Origin: Colletes latitarsis
Lineage: Eukaryota; Arthropoda; Insecta; Hymenoptera; Colletidae
Direction of reading: 5' to 3'
DNA: 64,000 nt
Assembly (NCBI RefSeq): GCF_051014445.1
Contig: NC_135141.1
Span: 11,222,001-11,286,000 of the forward strand
Below, piece by piece: positions 24,271 through 39,400 of this stretch; position 1 is the first letter of the stretch; each line of letters opens with the position of its first letter. The notes below the pieces were generated by a model, which was not told where the DNA came from, searched no databases, and was given only the letters and a program-made list of their open reading frames with translations. Position numbers and translations under genes: made by a program.

Positions 24271-25439
24271 AGTGACTGCTTCAGTGTGGTACCACATTAC
24301 TACGTGACCCAAACCAGGAAACCCCAGGATCTGGCCGACAGGTATGCGAAAGATGCGATAGTATGAGCCAGATGAGGGCAAATCCCAGATATAACCCTGA
24401 CCTAACCGGTGTTATCCTCTAAAATATAGACCGAAACCAGATTTAATTTTCTGTTTCAGTGTGGTACCATATTACTACGTAATCAAAACCAGAAGAAAAC
24501 CCAGGATCTGGACTAGAAGTATGAGAAAATGCGAAAGTATGAGCCAGATGATTGCAAATACCAGACCTAACCCAGACCTACCCGATGTTATCCTCTAAAA
24601 TATAGATCGAAACCAGGTTTAATTGACAGTTTCTGTGTGGTACCACATTACTACGTGATTCAAACCAGAAAACCCCAGGATCTGGCCAACAGGTATGCGA
24701 AATATGCGGTAGTATGAGCCAGATAATGGCAAATCGCAGACATAACCCAGACCTAACCGGTGTTATCCTCTAAAATATATATCGAAACCAGGTTTAATTG
24801 ACTGTTTCAGTGTGGTACCACGATACTACTTGATCCAAACCAGTAAAACCCTAGGATCTGGCCAACAAGTATGCGATAAATGAGAAAGTATGAGCCAGAT
24901 GAGGGCAAATCCCAGACATAACCCAGACGTAACAGGTGTTATCCTCTAAAATATAGATCGAAACCAGGTTTAATTGACTGTGTCAGTGTGGTACGACATT
25001 ACTGCGTGATCGAAACCAGAAATAGCCCAGGATCTGGCCAACAGGTATGCGAAAGATGCGAAAGTATGAGCCAGATGAGGGCAAATGCCAGACGTAACCC
25101 AGATCCAACCGGTGTTATCCACTAAAATATACATCGAAACCAGGTTTAATTGACTGTTTCAGGGTTATCCAAACCAGAAAAGGCCCAGGATCTGGCCAAC
25201 AAGTATGCGATAAATGCGAAAGTATGAGCCAGATGATAGCAAATACCAGACATAACCCAGACCTTACCTGTGTTATCCTCCAAAATATGGATCCAATCCA
25301 GGTTTAATTGACTGTTTCAGTGTGGTACCACATTACTACGTGACCCAAACTAGAAAAAGCCCAAATCTGACCAACAAGTATGCGATAAATGCGAAATTAT
25401 GAGCCAGATGAGGGCAAATTCCAGAGCTAACCCAGACCT

Positions 25440-26185
25440 AACCGGTGTTATCCTCTAAAATATCGTTCGAATCCAGGTTTAGTTGACAGTTTCAGTTTGG
25501 TACCAAATTACTACGTGATACAAACCAGAAAACCCCAGGATCTGGCCAACAAGTATACGATAAATGCGAAAGTATGAGCCAGATGATTGCAAATACCAGA
25601 CATAACCCAGACCTAAACTGTGTTATCCTCTAAAATATTTATCCAATCCAGGTTTAATTGACTGTTTCAGTGTGGTACACACATTACTACGTTATCCAAA
25701 CCGGAAGGAAACCCAGGATCTCGCCAAAATGTATGCGATACGTGAGAAAGTATGAGCCAGATGATTCCAAATACAAATCCTAACACAAACCTAACCGGTG
25801 TAACCCTCTAAAGTATTGATCGAATGCAGGTTTAGTTGACTGCTTTAGTGCGGTACCGCATTACAATGTTATCCAAACCTGAAGAAACCCACGGTCTGGC
25901 CAACAAGTATGCGAAAAATGCGAAAGTATGAGCCAGATGAGGGCAAATCGCCTATCTAAACGAGACCCGACCGGTGTTATCTTTTAAAATATTCATCGAG
26001 GGCTGGTTTAATTCACTGTTTCAGTGTGATACCACATTACTACGGGATCCAAGACAGAAAGAGCCCAGGATCTGGCCAGCAGGTATGCGAAGAATGCGAA
26101 ATTATGAGCCAGATGAGGGCAAATCCCAGACATAACCAAGACGTAACCGGTGCTATCCTCTGAAATATACATTGAACCCAGGTTT
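25440..26185 (+). repeat. Long-range segment L, copy 1
   Basis: About 745 bp that recurs at 54747-55492, offset 29,307 (25501 and 54808, 25681 and 54988). Both have the odd junction GGTACACACATTACTACG and the diverged words AAACGAGACCCGACC or AAAAGAGACCCGACC. Divergence is higher than in the recent tandem blocks. Confidence 0.82.
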
Positions 26186-26732
26186 AATTGACAGTTTCAG
26201 TGTGGTACCACATTACTACGTGATCCAAACCAGAAAACCCCAGGATCTGGCCAACAGGAATGCGAAAGATGCGAAAGTATGAGCCAGATGATTGCAAATA
26301 CCAGACCTAACACAAACCTAACCGTTGTTTTCCTCTAAAATATTGTTCGAATCCAGGTTTAATTGACTGTTTCAGTGTGGTACCACATTACTACGTGACC
26401 CAACCTAGAAAAAGCCCATGATCTGACCAACAAGTATGCGATACATGCGATATTATGAGCCAGATGTGGGCAAATCCCACACATAACCAAGACCTAACCT
26501 GGTGATATCCTCTAAAATATAGATCGAAACCAGGTTTAATTGACTGTTTCAGTGTGGTACCAAGATACTACTTGATCCAAACCAGTAAAACCCTAGGATC
26601 TGGTCGACAAGTATGCGATAAATGAGAAAGTATGAGCCAGATGAGGGCAAATCCCAGACACAACCCAGACGTAACCGGTGTTATCCTCTAAAATATAGAT
26701 CGAAACCAGGTTTAATTGACTGCTTCAGTGTG

Positions 26733-27803
26733 GTACCACAGTACTACGTGATCCAAACCAGAAAACCCCAGGAAATGGCCAACAGGTGTGTGAAAGATGC
26801 GATAGTATGGGCCAGATGAGGGCAAATCCCAGACATAAACCAAACCAAACCGGTGTTATCCTCTAAAATATAGATCGAAACCAGGTTAAATTTACTGTTT
26901 CTGTGAGGTACCACGTTACTGCTTGATCCAAACCAGTAAACCCTGGGATCTGGCCAACAAGTATGCGAAAAATGCGAAGGTATGAGCCAGATGAGGGCAA
27001 ATCCCAGACGTAGCCCAGACCTAACCAGTGTTATCCTCTAAAATATTGATCCAATCCAAGTTTAATTGACAGTTTCAGTGTGGTACCACAGTACTACGTG
27101 ATCCAAACCAGAAAACCCCAGGAAATGGCCAACAGGTGTGTGAAAGATGCGATAGTATGGGCCAGATGAGGGCAAATCCGACACATAACCCTGACCTAGC
27201 CGGTGTTATCCTCTAAAATATAGATCGAATCCCGGTTTAGTGGAATGTTTCGTGGTACCACGTTATTACTTGATCCAAACCAGTAAAACCCTAGGATCTG
27301 GCCAGCAAGTATGCGATAAATGCGAAAGTCTGAGCCAGATGAGGGCAAATCCCAGAAAAAACCAAGACCTAACCTGTGTTATCCTCTAAAATATTGATCC
27401 AATCCAGGTTTAATTGACAGTTTCAGTGTGGTACCACGTTACTACCTAATCAAACCAGTAAAACCCTAGGATCTGGCCAACAAGTATGCGATAAATGCGA
27501 AAGTATGAGCCAGATGAGTGCAAATCCCAGAAATAACCCTGACCTAACCAGTGTCATCCTCTAAAATATTGATCCAATCCAAGTTTAACTGACAGTTTCA
27601 GTGTGGTACCAAATTACTACGTGATCCAAACCAGAAAACCTCAGGATCTGGCCAACAAGTATGCGATAAGTGCGAAGGTATGAGCCAGATGATTGCTAAT
27701 ACCAGACATAACCCAGACCTAACCTGTGTTATCCTCTAAAATATTGATCCAATCCAGTTTTAATTGATTGTTTCAGTGTGGTACCACATTACTACGTGAC
27801 CCA
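26733..27803 (+). repeat. Segment E, copy 2
   Basis: Counterpart of 19040-20110. Its last part overlaps the start of segments F and G, giving a three-way mosaic: up to about 27660 it follows the 19-20 kb copy, after 27800 it follows the 23-24 kb copy. Confidence 0.86.
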
Positions 27804-29767
27804 AACTAGAAAAAGCCCAGGATCTGACTTACAAGTATGCGATAAATGCGAAATTATGAGCCAGATGAGGGCAAATCCCAACCATAAACAAGACCTAACC
27901 GGTGTTATCCTCTAAAGTATTGATCGAATGCTGGTTTAATTGACTGCCTCAGTGTGGTACCGCATTACTACGTTATCCATACCTGAAGAAACCCACGATC
28001 TGGCCAACAAGTATGCGAAAAATGCGAAAGTATGAGCCAGATGAGGGCATATCCCAGACATAAACCAGACCAAACCGGTGGTATCCTCTAAAATATAGAT
28101 CGAAACCAGGTTTAATTGACAGTTTCTGTGTGGTACCACATTACTACGTGATTCAAACCAGAAAACCCCAGGATCTGGCCAACAGGTATGCGAAAGATGC
28201 GCTAGTATGAGCCAGATAATGGCAAATCGCAGACATAACCCTGACCTAACTGGTGTTATCCTCTAAAATATAGATCGAAACCAGGTTTAATTGACTGTTT
28301 CAGTGTGGTACCACGATACTACTTGATCCAAACCAGTAAAACCCTAGGATCTCGCCAACAAGTATGCGATAAATGAGAAAGTATGAGCCAGATGAGGGCA
28401 AATCCCAGACATAACCCAGACGTAACCGGTGTTATCCTCTAAAATATAGATCGAAACCAGGTTTAATTGACTGTTTCTGTGTGGTACCACGATACTACTT
28501 GATCCAAACCAGTAAAACCCTAGGATCTGGCCAACAAGTATGCGATAAATGAGAAAGTATGAGCCAGATGAGGGCAAATCCCAGACATAACCCAGACGTA
28601 GCCGGTGTTATCCTCTAAAATATACATCGAAACCAGGTTTAATTGACTGCTTCAGTGTGGTACCACATTACTACGTGACCCAACCTAGAAAAAGCCCAAG
28701 ATCTGACCAACAAGTATGCGATACATGCGAAATTATGAGCCAGATGTGGGCAAATCCCACACATAACCAAGACCTAACCTGGTGATATCCTCTAAAATAT
28801 AGATCGAAACCAGGTTTAATTGACTGTTTCAGTGTGGTACCAAGATACTACTTGATCCAAACCAGTAAAACCCTAGGATCTGGCCGACAAGTATGCGATA
28901 AATGAGAAAGTATGAGCCAGATGAGGGCAAATCCCAGACATAACCCAGACGTAACCGGTGTTATCCTCTAAAATATAGAACGAAACCAGGTTTACTTGAC
29001 TGCTTCAGTGTGGTACCACATTACTACGTGACCCAAACCAGAAAACCCCAGGATCTGGCCGACAGGTATGCGAAAGATGCGATAGTATGAGCCAGATGAG
29101 GGCAAATCCCTGATATAGCCCTGACCTAACCGGTGTTATCCTCTAAAGTATTGATCGAATGCTGGTTTAATTGACTGCCTCAGTGTGGTACCGCATTAGT
29201 ACGTTATGCATACCTGAAGAATCCCACGATCTGGCCAACAAGTATGCGAAAGATGCCAAAGTATGAGCCAGATGATTCCAAATCCCAGACGCAAAACAAA
29301 CCTAACCGGTGATATCCTTTAAAATATTGATCGAGGCCAGGTTTAATTGACTGTTTCAGTGTGGTACCACGTTACTACTTGATCAAAACCAGTCAAACCC
29401 TAGGATCTGGCCAACAGGTATGCGAAAGATGCGCTAGTATGAGCCAGATGAGGGCAAATGCCAGACATAACCCAGATTCAACCGGTGTTATCCTCTAAAA
29501 TATACATCGAAACCAGGTTTAATTGACTGTTTCAGTGTGGTACCACGATACTACTTGATCCAAACCAGTAAAACCCTAGGATCTGGCCGACAAGTATGCG
29601 ATAAATGAGAAAGTATGAGCCAGATGAGGGCAAATCCCAGACATAACCCAGACGTAACCGGTGTTATCCTCTAAAATATAGATCGAAACCAGGTTTAATT
29701 GACTGCTTCAGTGTGGTACCGCATTACTACGTGACCCAAACCAGAAAACCCCAGGATCTGGCCGACA
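27595..29767 (+). repeat. Higher-order repeat G, copy 1 (2,988-bp period)
   Basis: Recurs at 30583-32755 with a constant offset of 2,988 bp (17 monomers). I noted only a handful of base differences in 2.17 kb, for example near 28252, 28605 and 28630. This makes it one of the youngest duplications in the window. Confidence 0.93.
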
Positions 29768-29947
29768 AGTATGCGATAAATGCGAAAGCATGAGCCAGAT
29801 GATTGCAAATACCAGACCTAACCCAGACCTACCCGATGTTATCCTCTAAAATATATATCGAAACCAGGTTTAATTGACTGTGTCAGTGTGGTACCACATT
29901 ACTGCGTGATCGAAACCAGAAATAGCCCAGGATCTGGCCAACAGGTA

Positions 29948-31200
29948 TGCGATAAATGCGAAAGTATGAGCCAGATGAGGGCAAATCCCAGAAATAACCA
30001 AGGCCTAACCGGTGTTATTCTCTAAAATATTGATCGAATCCAAGTTTAATTGACAGTTTCAGTGTGGTACCAAGTTACTACGTGATCCAAACCGGGAAAC
30101 TCCAGGATCTGGCCAACAGGTATACGAAAGATGCAATTGTATGTGCCAGATGAGGGCAAATCCCAGACATAACCCTGACCCAACCGGTGTCATCCTCTAA
30201 AATATTGATCCAATCCAAGTTTAATTGACAGTTTCAGTGTGGTACCACATTACCACGTGATCCAAACAAGAAAATCCCAGGATCTGGCCAACTGGTATGC
30301 GAAAGATGCGATAGTATGAGCCAGATGAGGGCAAATCCCAGACATAACCCTGACAGAACCGGTGTTATCCTCTGAAATATACATTGAAACCAGGTTTAAT
30401 TGACACTTTCAGTGTGGTACGACATTACTACGTGATCCAAACTAGAGGAAAACCCAGGTTCTGGCGAACAAGTTTGCGATAAATGTGAAAGTATGAGCCA
30501 GATGCTGGCAAATCCCAGACATAACCCAGACCTAACCGGTGTTATCCTCTAAAATATTGACCCAATGCAAGTTTAATTGACAGTTTCAGTGTGGTACCAA
30601 ATTACTACGTGATCCAAACCAGAAAACCTCAGGATCCGGCCAACAAGTATGCGATAAGTGCGAAGGTATGAGCCAGATGATTGCTAATACCAGACATAAC
30701 CCAGACCTAACCTGTGTTATCCTCTAAAATATTGATCCAATCCAGTTTTAATTGATTGTTTCAGTGTGGTACCACATTACTACGTGACCCAAACTAGAAA
30801 AAGCCCAGGATCTGACTTACAAGTATGCGATAAATGCGAAATTATGAGCCAGATGAGGGCAAATCCCAACCATAAACAAGACCTAACCGGTGTTATCCTC
30901 TAAAGTATTGATCGAATGCTGGTTTAATTGACTGCCTCAGTGTGGTACCGCATTACTACGTTATCCATACCTGAAGAAACCCACGATCTGGCCAACAAGT
31001 ATGCGAAAAATGCGAAAGTATGAGCCAGATGAGGGCATATCCCAGACATAAACCAGACCAAACCGGTGGTATCCTCTAAAATATAGATCGAAACCAGGTT
31101 TAATTGACAGTTTCTGTGTGGTACCACATTACTACGTGATTCAAACCAGAAAACCCCAGGATCTGGCCAACAGGTATGCGAAAGATGCGCTAGTATGAGC
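29948..31200 (+). repeat. Segment H, copy 1
   Basis: Recurs at 35030-36282 (offset 5,082: 30019 and 35101, 30559 and 35641) and in part at 51940-52842 (offset 21,927). Markers include AACCGGGAAACTCCAGG and ATTGACCCAATGCAAG. Confidence 0.87.
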
Positions 31201-32755
31201 CAGATAATGGCAAATCGCAGACATAACCCTGACCTAACTGGTGTTATTCTCTAAAATATAGATCGAAACCAGGTTTAATTGACTGTTTCAGTGTGGTACC
31301 ACGATACTACTTGATCCAAACCAGTAAAACCCTAGGATCTCGCCAACAAGTATGCGATAAATGAGAAAGTATGAGCCAGATGAGGGCAAATCCCAGACAT
31401 AACCCAGACGTAACCGGTGTTATCCTCTAAAATATAGATCGAAACCAGGTTTAATTGACTGTTTCTGTGTGGTACCACGATACTACTTGATCCAAACCAG
31501 TAAAACCCTAGGATCTGGCCAACAAGTATGCGATAAATGAGAAAGTATGAGCCAGATGAGGGCAAATCCCAGACATAACCCAGACGTAACCGGTGTTATC
31601 CTCTAAAATATACATCGAAACCAGGCTTAATTGACTGCTTCAGTGTGGTACCACATTACTACGTGACCCAACCTAGAAAAAGCCCAAGATCTGACCAACA
31701 AGTATGCGATACATGCGAAATTATGAGCCAGATGTGGGCAAATCCCACACATAACCAAGACCTAACCTGGTGATATCCTCTAAAATATAGATCGAAACCA
31801 GGTTTAATTGACTGTTTCAGTGTGGTACCAAGATACTACTTGATCCAAACCAGTAAAACCCTAGGATCTGGCCGACAAGTATGCGATAAATGAGAAAGTA
31901 TGAGCCAGATGAGGGCAAATCCCAGACATAACCCAGACGTAACCGGTGTTATCCTCTAAAATATAGAACGAAACCAGGTTTACTTGACTGCTTCAGTGTG
32001 GTACCACATTACTACGTGACCCAAACCAGAAAACCCCAGGATCTGGCCGACAGGTATGCGAAAGATGCGATAGTATGAGCCAGATGAGGGCAAATCCCTG
32101 ATATAGCCCTGACCTAACCGGTGTTATCCTCTAAAGTATTGATCGAATGCTGGTTTAATTGACTGCCTCAGTGTGGTACCGCATTAGTACGTTATGCATA
32201 CCTGAAGAATCCCACGATCTGGCCAACAAGTATGCGAAAGATGCCAAAGTATGAGCCAGATGATTCCAAATCCCAGACGCAAAACAAACCTAACCGGTGA
32301 TATCCTTTAAAATATTGATCGAGGCCAGGTTTAATTGACTGTTTCAGTGTGGTACCACGTTACTACTTGATCAAAACCAGTCAAACCCTAGGATCTGGCC
32401 AACAGGTATGCGAAAGATGCGCTAGTATGAGCCAGATGAGGGCAAATGCCAGACATAACCCAGATTCAACCGGTGTTATCCTCTAAAATATACATCGAAA
32501 CCAGGTTTAATTGACTGTTTCAGTGTGGTACCACGATACTACTTGATCCAAACCAGTAAAACCCTAGGATCTGGCCGACAAGTATGCGATAAATGAGAAA
32601 GTATGAGCCAGATGAGGGCAAATCCCAGACATAACCCAGACGTAACCGGTGTTATCCTCTAAAATATAGATCGAAACCAGGTTTAATTGACTGCTTCAGT
32701 GTGGTACCACATTACTACGTGACCCAAACCAGAAAACCCCAGGATCTGGCCGACA
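30583..32755 (+). repeat. Higher-order repeat G, copy 2
   Basis: Near-identical copy of 27595-29767, at 2,988 bp. Identity ends where copy 1 reads GACAAGTATGCGATAAATG and this copy reads GACAGGTATGCGAAAGATG. Confidence 0.93.
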
Positions 32756-33285
32756 GGTATGCGAAAGATGCGATAGTATGAGCCAGATGAGGGCAGATCG
32801 CAGATATAACCCTGACCTAACCGGTGTTATCCTCTAAAATATAGATCGAAACCAGATTTAATTTTCTGTTTCAGTGTGGTACCACATTACTACGTAATCA
32901 AAACCAGAAGAAAACCCAGGATCTGGCCTAGAAGTATGAGAAAATGCGAAAGCATGAGCCAGATGATTGCAAATACCAGACCTAACCCAGACCTACCCAA
33001 TGTTATCCTCTAAAATATAGATCGAAACCAGGTTTAACTGACAGTTTCTGTGTGGTACCACATTACTACGTGATTCAAACCAGAAAACCCCAGGATCTGG
33101 TCAACAGGTATGCGAAAGATGCGCCAGTATGAGCCAGATAATGGCAAATCGCAGACATAACCCTGACCTAACCGGTGTTATCCTCTAAAATATATATCGA
33201 AACCAGGTTTAGTTGACTGTGTCAGTGTGGTACCACATTACTGCGTCATCGAAACCAGAAATAGCCCAGGATCTGGCCAACAGGT
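32500..33285 (+). repeat. Segment N, copy 1
   Basis: Matches 53020-53805 at offset 20,520 (32521 and 53041, 32701 and 53221, 33181 and 53701). Shared markers are GATTTAATTTTCTGTTTCAG and GAAGTATGAGAAAATGCG. Confidence 0.83.
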
Positions 33286-33454
33286 ATGCGAATGATGCGA
33301 AAGTATGAGCCAGATGAGGGCAAATGCCAGACATAACCCAGATCCAACCGGTGTTATCCTCTAAAATATTGATCCAATCCAAGTATAATTGACAGTATCA
33401 GTGTGGTACCAAATTACTACGTGATCCAAACCAGAAAACCTCAGACTCTGGCCA

Positions 33455-36400
33455 ACAAGTATGCGATAAAAGCGAAAGTATGAGCCAGGTGATTGCAAAT
33501 ACCAGACATAACCAAGACCTAACCTGTGTTATCCTCTAAAATGTTGATCCAATCCAGGTTTAATTGACTGTTTCAGTGTGGTATCACATTTACTACGTGA
33601 TCCAAAATAGAAAAAGGCCAGGATCTGACCAACAAGTATACGGGAAATGCGAAAGTATGAGCCAGATGATTGCAAATACCAGACATAACACAAACCTAAC
33701 CGGTGTTATCCTTTAGAATGTAGATCGAAACCAGGTTTAATTAACTGTTCCAGTGTGGTACCACGATACTACTCGATCCAAACCAGTAAAACCCTAGGAT
33801 CTTGCCAACAAGTATGCGATAAATGAGAAAGTATGAGCCAGATGAGGGCAAATCCCAGACATAACCCAGACGTAACCGGTGTTATCCTCTAAAATATAGA
33901 TCGAAACCAGGTATAATTGACTGCTTCAGTGTGGTACCACATTACTACGTGACCCAACCTAGAAAAAGCCCAAGATCTGACCAACAAGTATGCGATACAT
34001 GCGAAACTATGAGCCAGATGATTGCAATTACCAGAAGTAACCCAGTCCTACCCGATGTTATCCTCTAAAATATAGATCGAAACCAGGTTTTATTGACAGT
34101 TTCAGTGTGGTACCACATCACTACGTGATTCAAACCAGAAAACTCCAGGATCTGGCCAACAGGTATGCGAAAGATGCGCTAGTATGAGCCAGATGAGGGC
34201 AAATGCCAGACATAACCCAGATCCAACCGGTGTTATCCTCTAAAATATACATCGAAACCAGGTTTAATTGACTGTTTCAGGGTTATCCAAACGAGAAAAG
34301 GCCCAGGATCTGGCCAACAGGTATGCGATAAAAGCGAAAGTATGAGCCACATGATTGCAAATACCAGACATAACCCAGACCTAACCTGTGTTATCCTCTA
34401 AAATGTTGATCCAATCCAGGTTTAATTGACTGTTTCAGTGTGGTATCACATTTACTACGTGATCCAAAATAGAAAAAGGCCAGGATCTGACCAACAAGTG
34501 TACGGGAAATGCGAAAGTATGAGCCAGATGATTGCAAATACCAGACCTAACACAAACCTAACCGGTGTTATCCTTTAGAATATATATCGAAACCAGGTTT
34601 AATTAACTGTTCCAGTGTGGTACCACGATACTACTCGATCCAAACCAGTAAAACCCTAGGATCTGGCCAGCAAGTATGCGATAAATGCGAAAGTATGAGC
34701 CAGATGAGGGCAAATCCCAGAAATAACCAAGACCTAACCGGTGTTATCCTCTAAAATAATGATCGAAACCAGGTTTAATTGACTGCCTCAGTGTGGTACC
34801 GCATTACTACGTTATCCAAACCAGAGGAAAACCCAGGATCTGGCGAACAAGTATACGGAAAATGCGAAAGTATGAGCCAGATGATTGCAAATACCAGACC
34901 TAACACAAACCTCACCGGTGTTATCCTTTAGAACATAGATCGAAACCAGGTTTAATCAACTGTTTCAGTGTGGTACCACGATACTACTCGTTCCAAACCA
35001 GTAAAACCCTAGGATCTGGCCAGCAAGTATGCGATAAATGCGAACGTATGAGCCAGATGAGGGCAAATCCCAGAAATAACCAAGACCTAACCGGTGTTAT
35101 TCTCTAAAATATTGATCGAATCCAAGTTTAATTGACAGTTTCAGTGTGGTACCAAGTTACTACGTGATCCAAACCGGGAAACTCCAGGATCTGGCCAACA
35201 GGTATGCGAAAGATGCAATTGTATGAGCCAGATGAGGGCAAATCCCAGACATAACCCTGACCCAACCGGTGTCATCCTCTAAAATATTGATCCAATCCAA
35301 GTTTAATTGACAGTTTCAGTGCGGTACCACATTACTACGTGATCCAAACAAGAAAATCCCAGGATCTGGCCAACTGGTATGCGAAAGATGCGATAGTATG
35401 AGCCAGATGAGGGCAAATCCCAGACATAACCCTGACATAACCGGTGTTATCCTCGGAAATATACATTGAAACCAGGTTTAATTGACTCTTTCAGTGTGGT
35501 ACGACATTACTACGTGATCCAAACTAGAGAAAAACCCAGGTTCTGGCGAACAAGTTTGCGATAAATGTGAAAGTATGAGCCAGATGCGGGCAAATCCCAG
35601 ACATAACCCAGACCTAACCGGTGTTATCCTCTAAAATATTGACCCAATGCAAGTTTAATTGACAGTTTCAGTGTGGTACCAAATTACTACGTGATCCAAA
35701 CCAGAAAACCTCAGGATCTGGCCAACAAGTATGCGATAAGTGCGAAGGTATGAGCCAGATGATTGCTAATACCAGACATAACCCAGACCTAACCTGTGTT
35801 ATCCTCTAAAATATTGATCCAATCCAGTTTTAATTGATTGTTTCAGTGTGGTACCACATTACTACGTGACCCAAACTGGAAAAAGCCCAGGATCGGACTT
35901 ACAAGTATGCGATAAATGCGAAATTATGAGCCAGATGAGGGCAAATCCCAGCCATAAACAAGACCTAACCGGTGTTATGCTCTAAAGTATTGATCGAATG
36001 CTGGTTTAATTGACTGCCTCAGTGTGGTACCGCATTCCTACGTTATCCATACCTGAAGAAACCCACGATCTCGCCAACAAGTATGCGAAAAATGCGAAAC
36101 TATGAGCCAGATGAGGGCATATCCCAGACATAAACCAGACCAAACCGGTGTTATCCTCTAAAATATAGATCGAAACCAGGTTTAATTGACAGTTTCTGTG
36201 TGGTACCACATTACTACGTGATTCAAACCAGAAAACTCCAGGATCTGGCCAACAGGTATGCGAAAGATGCGCTAGTATGAGCCAGATGAGGGCAAATGCC
36301 AGACATAACCCAGATCCAACCGGTGTTATCCTCTAAAATATACATCGAAACCAGGTTTAATTGACTGTTTCAGGGTTATCCAAACCAGAAAAGGCCCAGG

Positions 36401-39400
36401 ATCTGGCCAACAGGTATGCGATAAAAGCGAAAGTATGAGCCAGATGATTGCAAATACCAGACATAACCCAGACCTAACCTGTGTTATCCTCTAAAATGTT
36501 GATCCAATCCAGGTTTAATTGACTGTTTCAGTGTGGTATCACATTTACTACGTGATCCAAAATAGAAAAAGGCCAGGATCTGACCAACAAGTATACGGGA
36601 AAAGCGAAAGTATGAGCCAGATGATTGCAAATACCAGACCTAAGACAAACCTAACCGGTGTTATCCTTTAGAATATATATCGAAACCAGGTTTAATTAAC
36701 TTTTCCAGTGTGGTACCACAATACTACTCGATCCAAACCAGTAAAACCCTAGGATCTGGCCAGCAAGTATGCGATAAATGCGAAAGTATGAGCCAGATGA
36801 GGGCAAATCCCAGAAATAACCAAGACCTAACCGGTGTTATCCTCTAAAATAATGATCGAAAGCAGGTTTAATTGACTGCCTCAGTGTGGTACCGCATTAC
36901 TACGTTATCCAAACCAGAGGAATACCCAGGATCTGGCGAACAAGTTTGCGATAATTGCGAAAGTATGAGCCAGATGTGGGCAAATCCCAGACATAACCCT
37001 GACATAACCGGTGTTATCCTCTAAAATATAGATCGAAACCAGGTTTAATTGACTGCTTCAGTGTGGTACCACATTACTACGTGACCCAAACCAGAAAACC
37101 CCAGGATCTGGCCGACAGGTATGCGAAAGATGCGATAGTATGGGCCAGATGAGGGCAGATCCCAGATATAACCCTGACCTAACCGGTGTTATCCTCTAAA
37201 ATATAGATCGAAACCAGATTTAATTTTCTGTTTCAGTGTGGTACCACATTACTACGTAATCAAAACCAGAAGAAAACCCAGGATCTGGCCTAGAAGTATG
37301 AGAAAATGCGAAAGCATGAGCCAGATGATTGCAAATACCAGACCTAACCCAGACCTACCCGATGTTATCCTCTAAAATATAGTTCGAAACCAGGTTTAAT
37401 TGACAGTTTCTGTGTGGTACCACATTACTGCGTGATCGAAACCAGAAATAGCCCAGGATCTGGCCAACAGGTATGCGAAAGATGCGAAAGTATGAGCCAG
37501 ATGACGGCAAATGCCAGACATAACCCAGATCCAACCGGTGTTATCCTCTAAAATATTGATCCAATCCAAGTATAATCGACAGTATCAGTGTGGTACCAAA
37601 TTACTACGTGATCCAAACCAGAAAACCTCAGGATCTGGCCAACAAGTATGCGATAAAAGCGAAAGTATGAGCCAGGTGATTGCAAATACCAGACATAACC
37701 AAGACCTAACCTGTGTTATCCTCTAAAATGTTGATCCAATCCAGGTTTAATTGACTGTTTCAGTGTGGTATCACATTTACTACGTGATCCAAAATAGAAA
37801 AAGGCCAGGATCTGACCAACAAGTATACGGGAAATGCGAAAGTATGAGCCAGATGATTGCAAATACCAGACCTAACACAAACCTAACCGGTGTTATCCTT
37901 TAGAATATAGATCGAAACCAGGTTTAATAAACTGTTCCAGTGTGGTACCACGATACTACTCGATCCAAACCAGTAAAACCCTAGGATCTGGCCAGCAAGT
38001 ATGCGATAAATGCGAAAGTATGAGCCAGATGAGGGCAAATACCAGACATAACCAAGACCTAACCGGTGTTATACTCTAAAGTATTGATCGAATACTGGTT
38101 TAATTGACTGCCTCAGTGTGGTACGACATTACTACGTGATCCAAACGAGAGGAAAACCCAGGTTCTGGCGAACAAGTTTGCGATAAATGCGAAAGTATGA
38201 GCCAGATGTGGGCAAATCCCAGACATAAACCAGACCTAACAAGTGTTATCCTGTAAAATATTGATCCAATCCAAGTTTAACTGACAGTTTCAGTGTGGTA
38301 CCAAATTACTACCTGATCCAAACCAGAAAAAGCCCAGAATCTGGTCCACAGGTATGCGAAAGATGCCAGAGTATGAGCCAGATGATTCCAAATCCCAGAC
38401 CCAAAACAAACCTAACCGGTGATATCCTTTAAAATATTGATCGTGGCCAGGTTTTAATGACTGCTTCAGTGTGGTACCACGTTACTACTTGATCCAAACC
38501 AGTCAAACCCTAGGATCTGGCCAACAAGTATGCGATAAATGCGAAAGTATGGGCCAGATGATTGCAATTACCAGAACTAACCCAGTCCTACCCGATGTTA
38601 TCCTCTAAAATATAGATCGAAACCAGGTTTTATTGACTGTTTCAGTGTGGCACCACATTACTACGTGACCCAAACTAGAAAAAGCCCATGATCTGACCAA
38701 CAAGTATGCGATAAATGAGAAAGTATGAGCCAGATGAGGGCAAATCCCAGACATAACCCAGACGTAACCGGTGTTATCCTCTAAAATATAGTTCGAAACC
38801 AGGTTTAATTGACAGTTTCTGTGTGGTACCACATTACTACGTGACCCAAACCAGAAAACCCCAGGATCTGGCCGACAGGTATGCGAAAGATGCGATAGTA
38901 TGAGCCAGATGAGGGCAAATCCCTGATATAACCCTGACCTACACGGTGTTATCCTCTAAAGTATTGATCGAATGCTGGTTTAATTGACTGCCTCAGTGTG
39001 GTACCGCATTACTACGTTATGCATACCTGAAGAAACCCACGATCTGGCCAACAAGTATGCGAAAGATGCCTAAGTATGAGCCAGATGAATCCAAATCCCA
39101 GACGCAAAACAAACTTAACCGGTGATATCCTTTAAAATATTGAGCGAGGCCAGGTTTAATTGACTGTTTCAGTGTGGTACCACGTTACTACTTGATCCAA
39201 ACCAGTCAAACCCTAGGATCTGGCCAACAAGTATGCGATAAATGCGAAAGTATGAGCCAGATGATTGCAATTACCAGAACTAACCCAGTTCTACCCGATG
39301 TTATCCTCTAAAATATAGATCGAAACCAGGTTTTATTGACAGTTTCAGTGTGGTACCACATTACTACGTGATTCAAACCAGAAAACTCCAGGATCTGGCC

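Noticed and set aside
27595..32755. Near-identical 2,988-bp copies as an assembly duplication artefact
   Set aside because: Not fully excluded, but the copies differ at several bases and continue into different monomers, which favours a real duplication.
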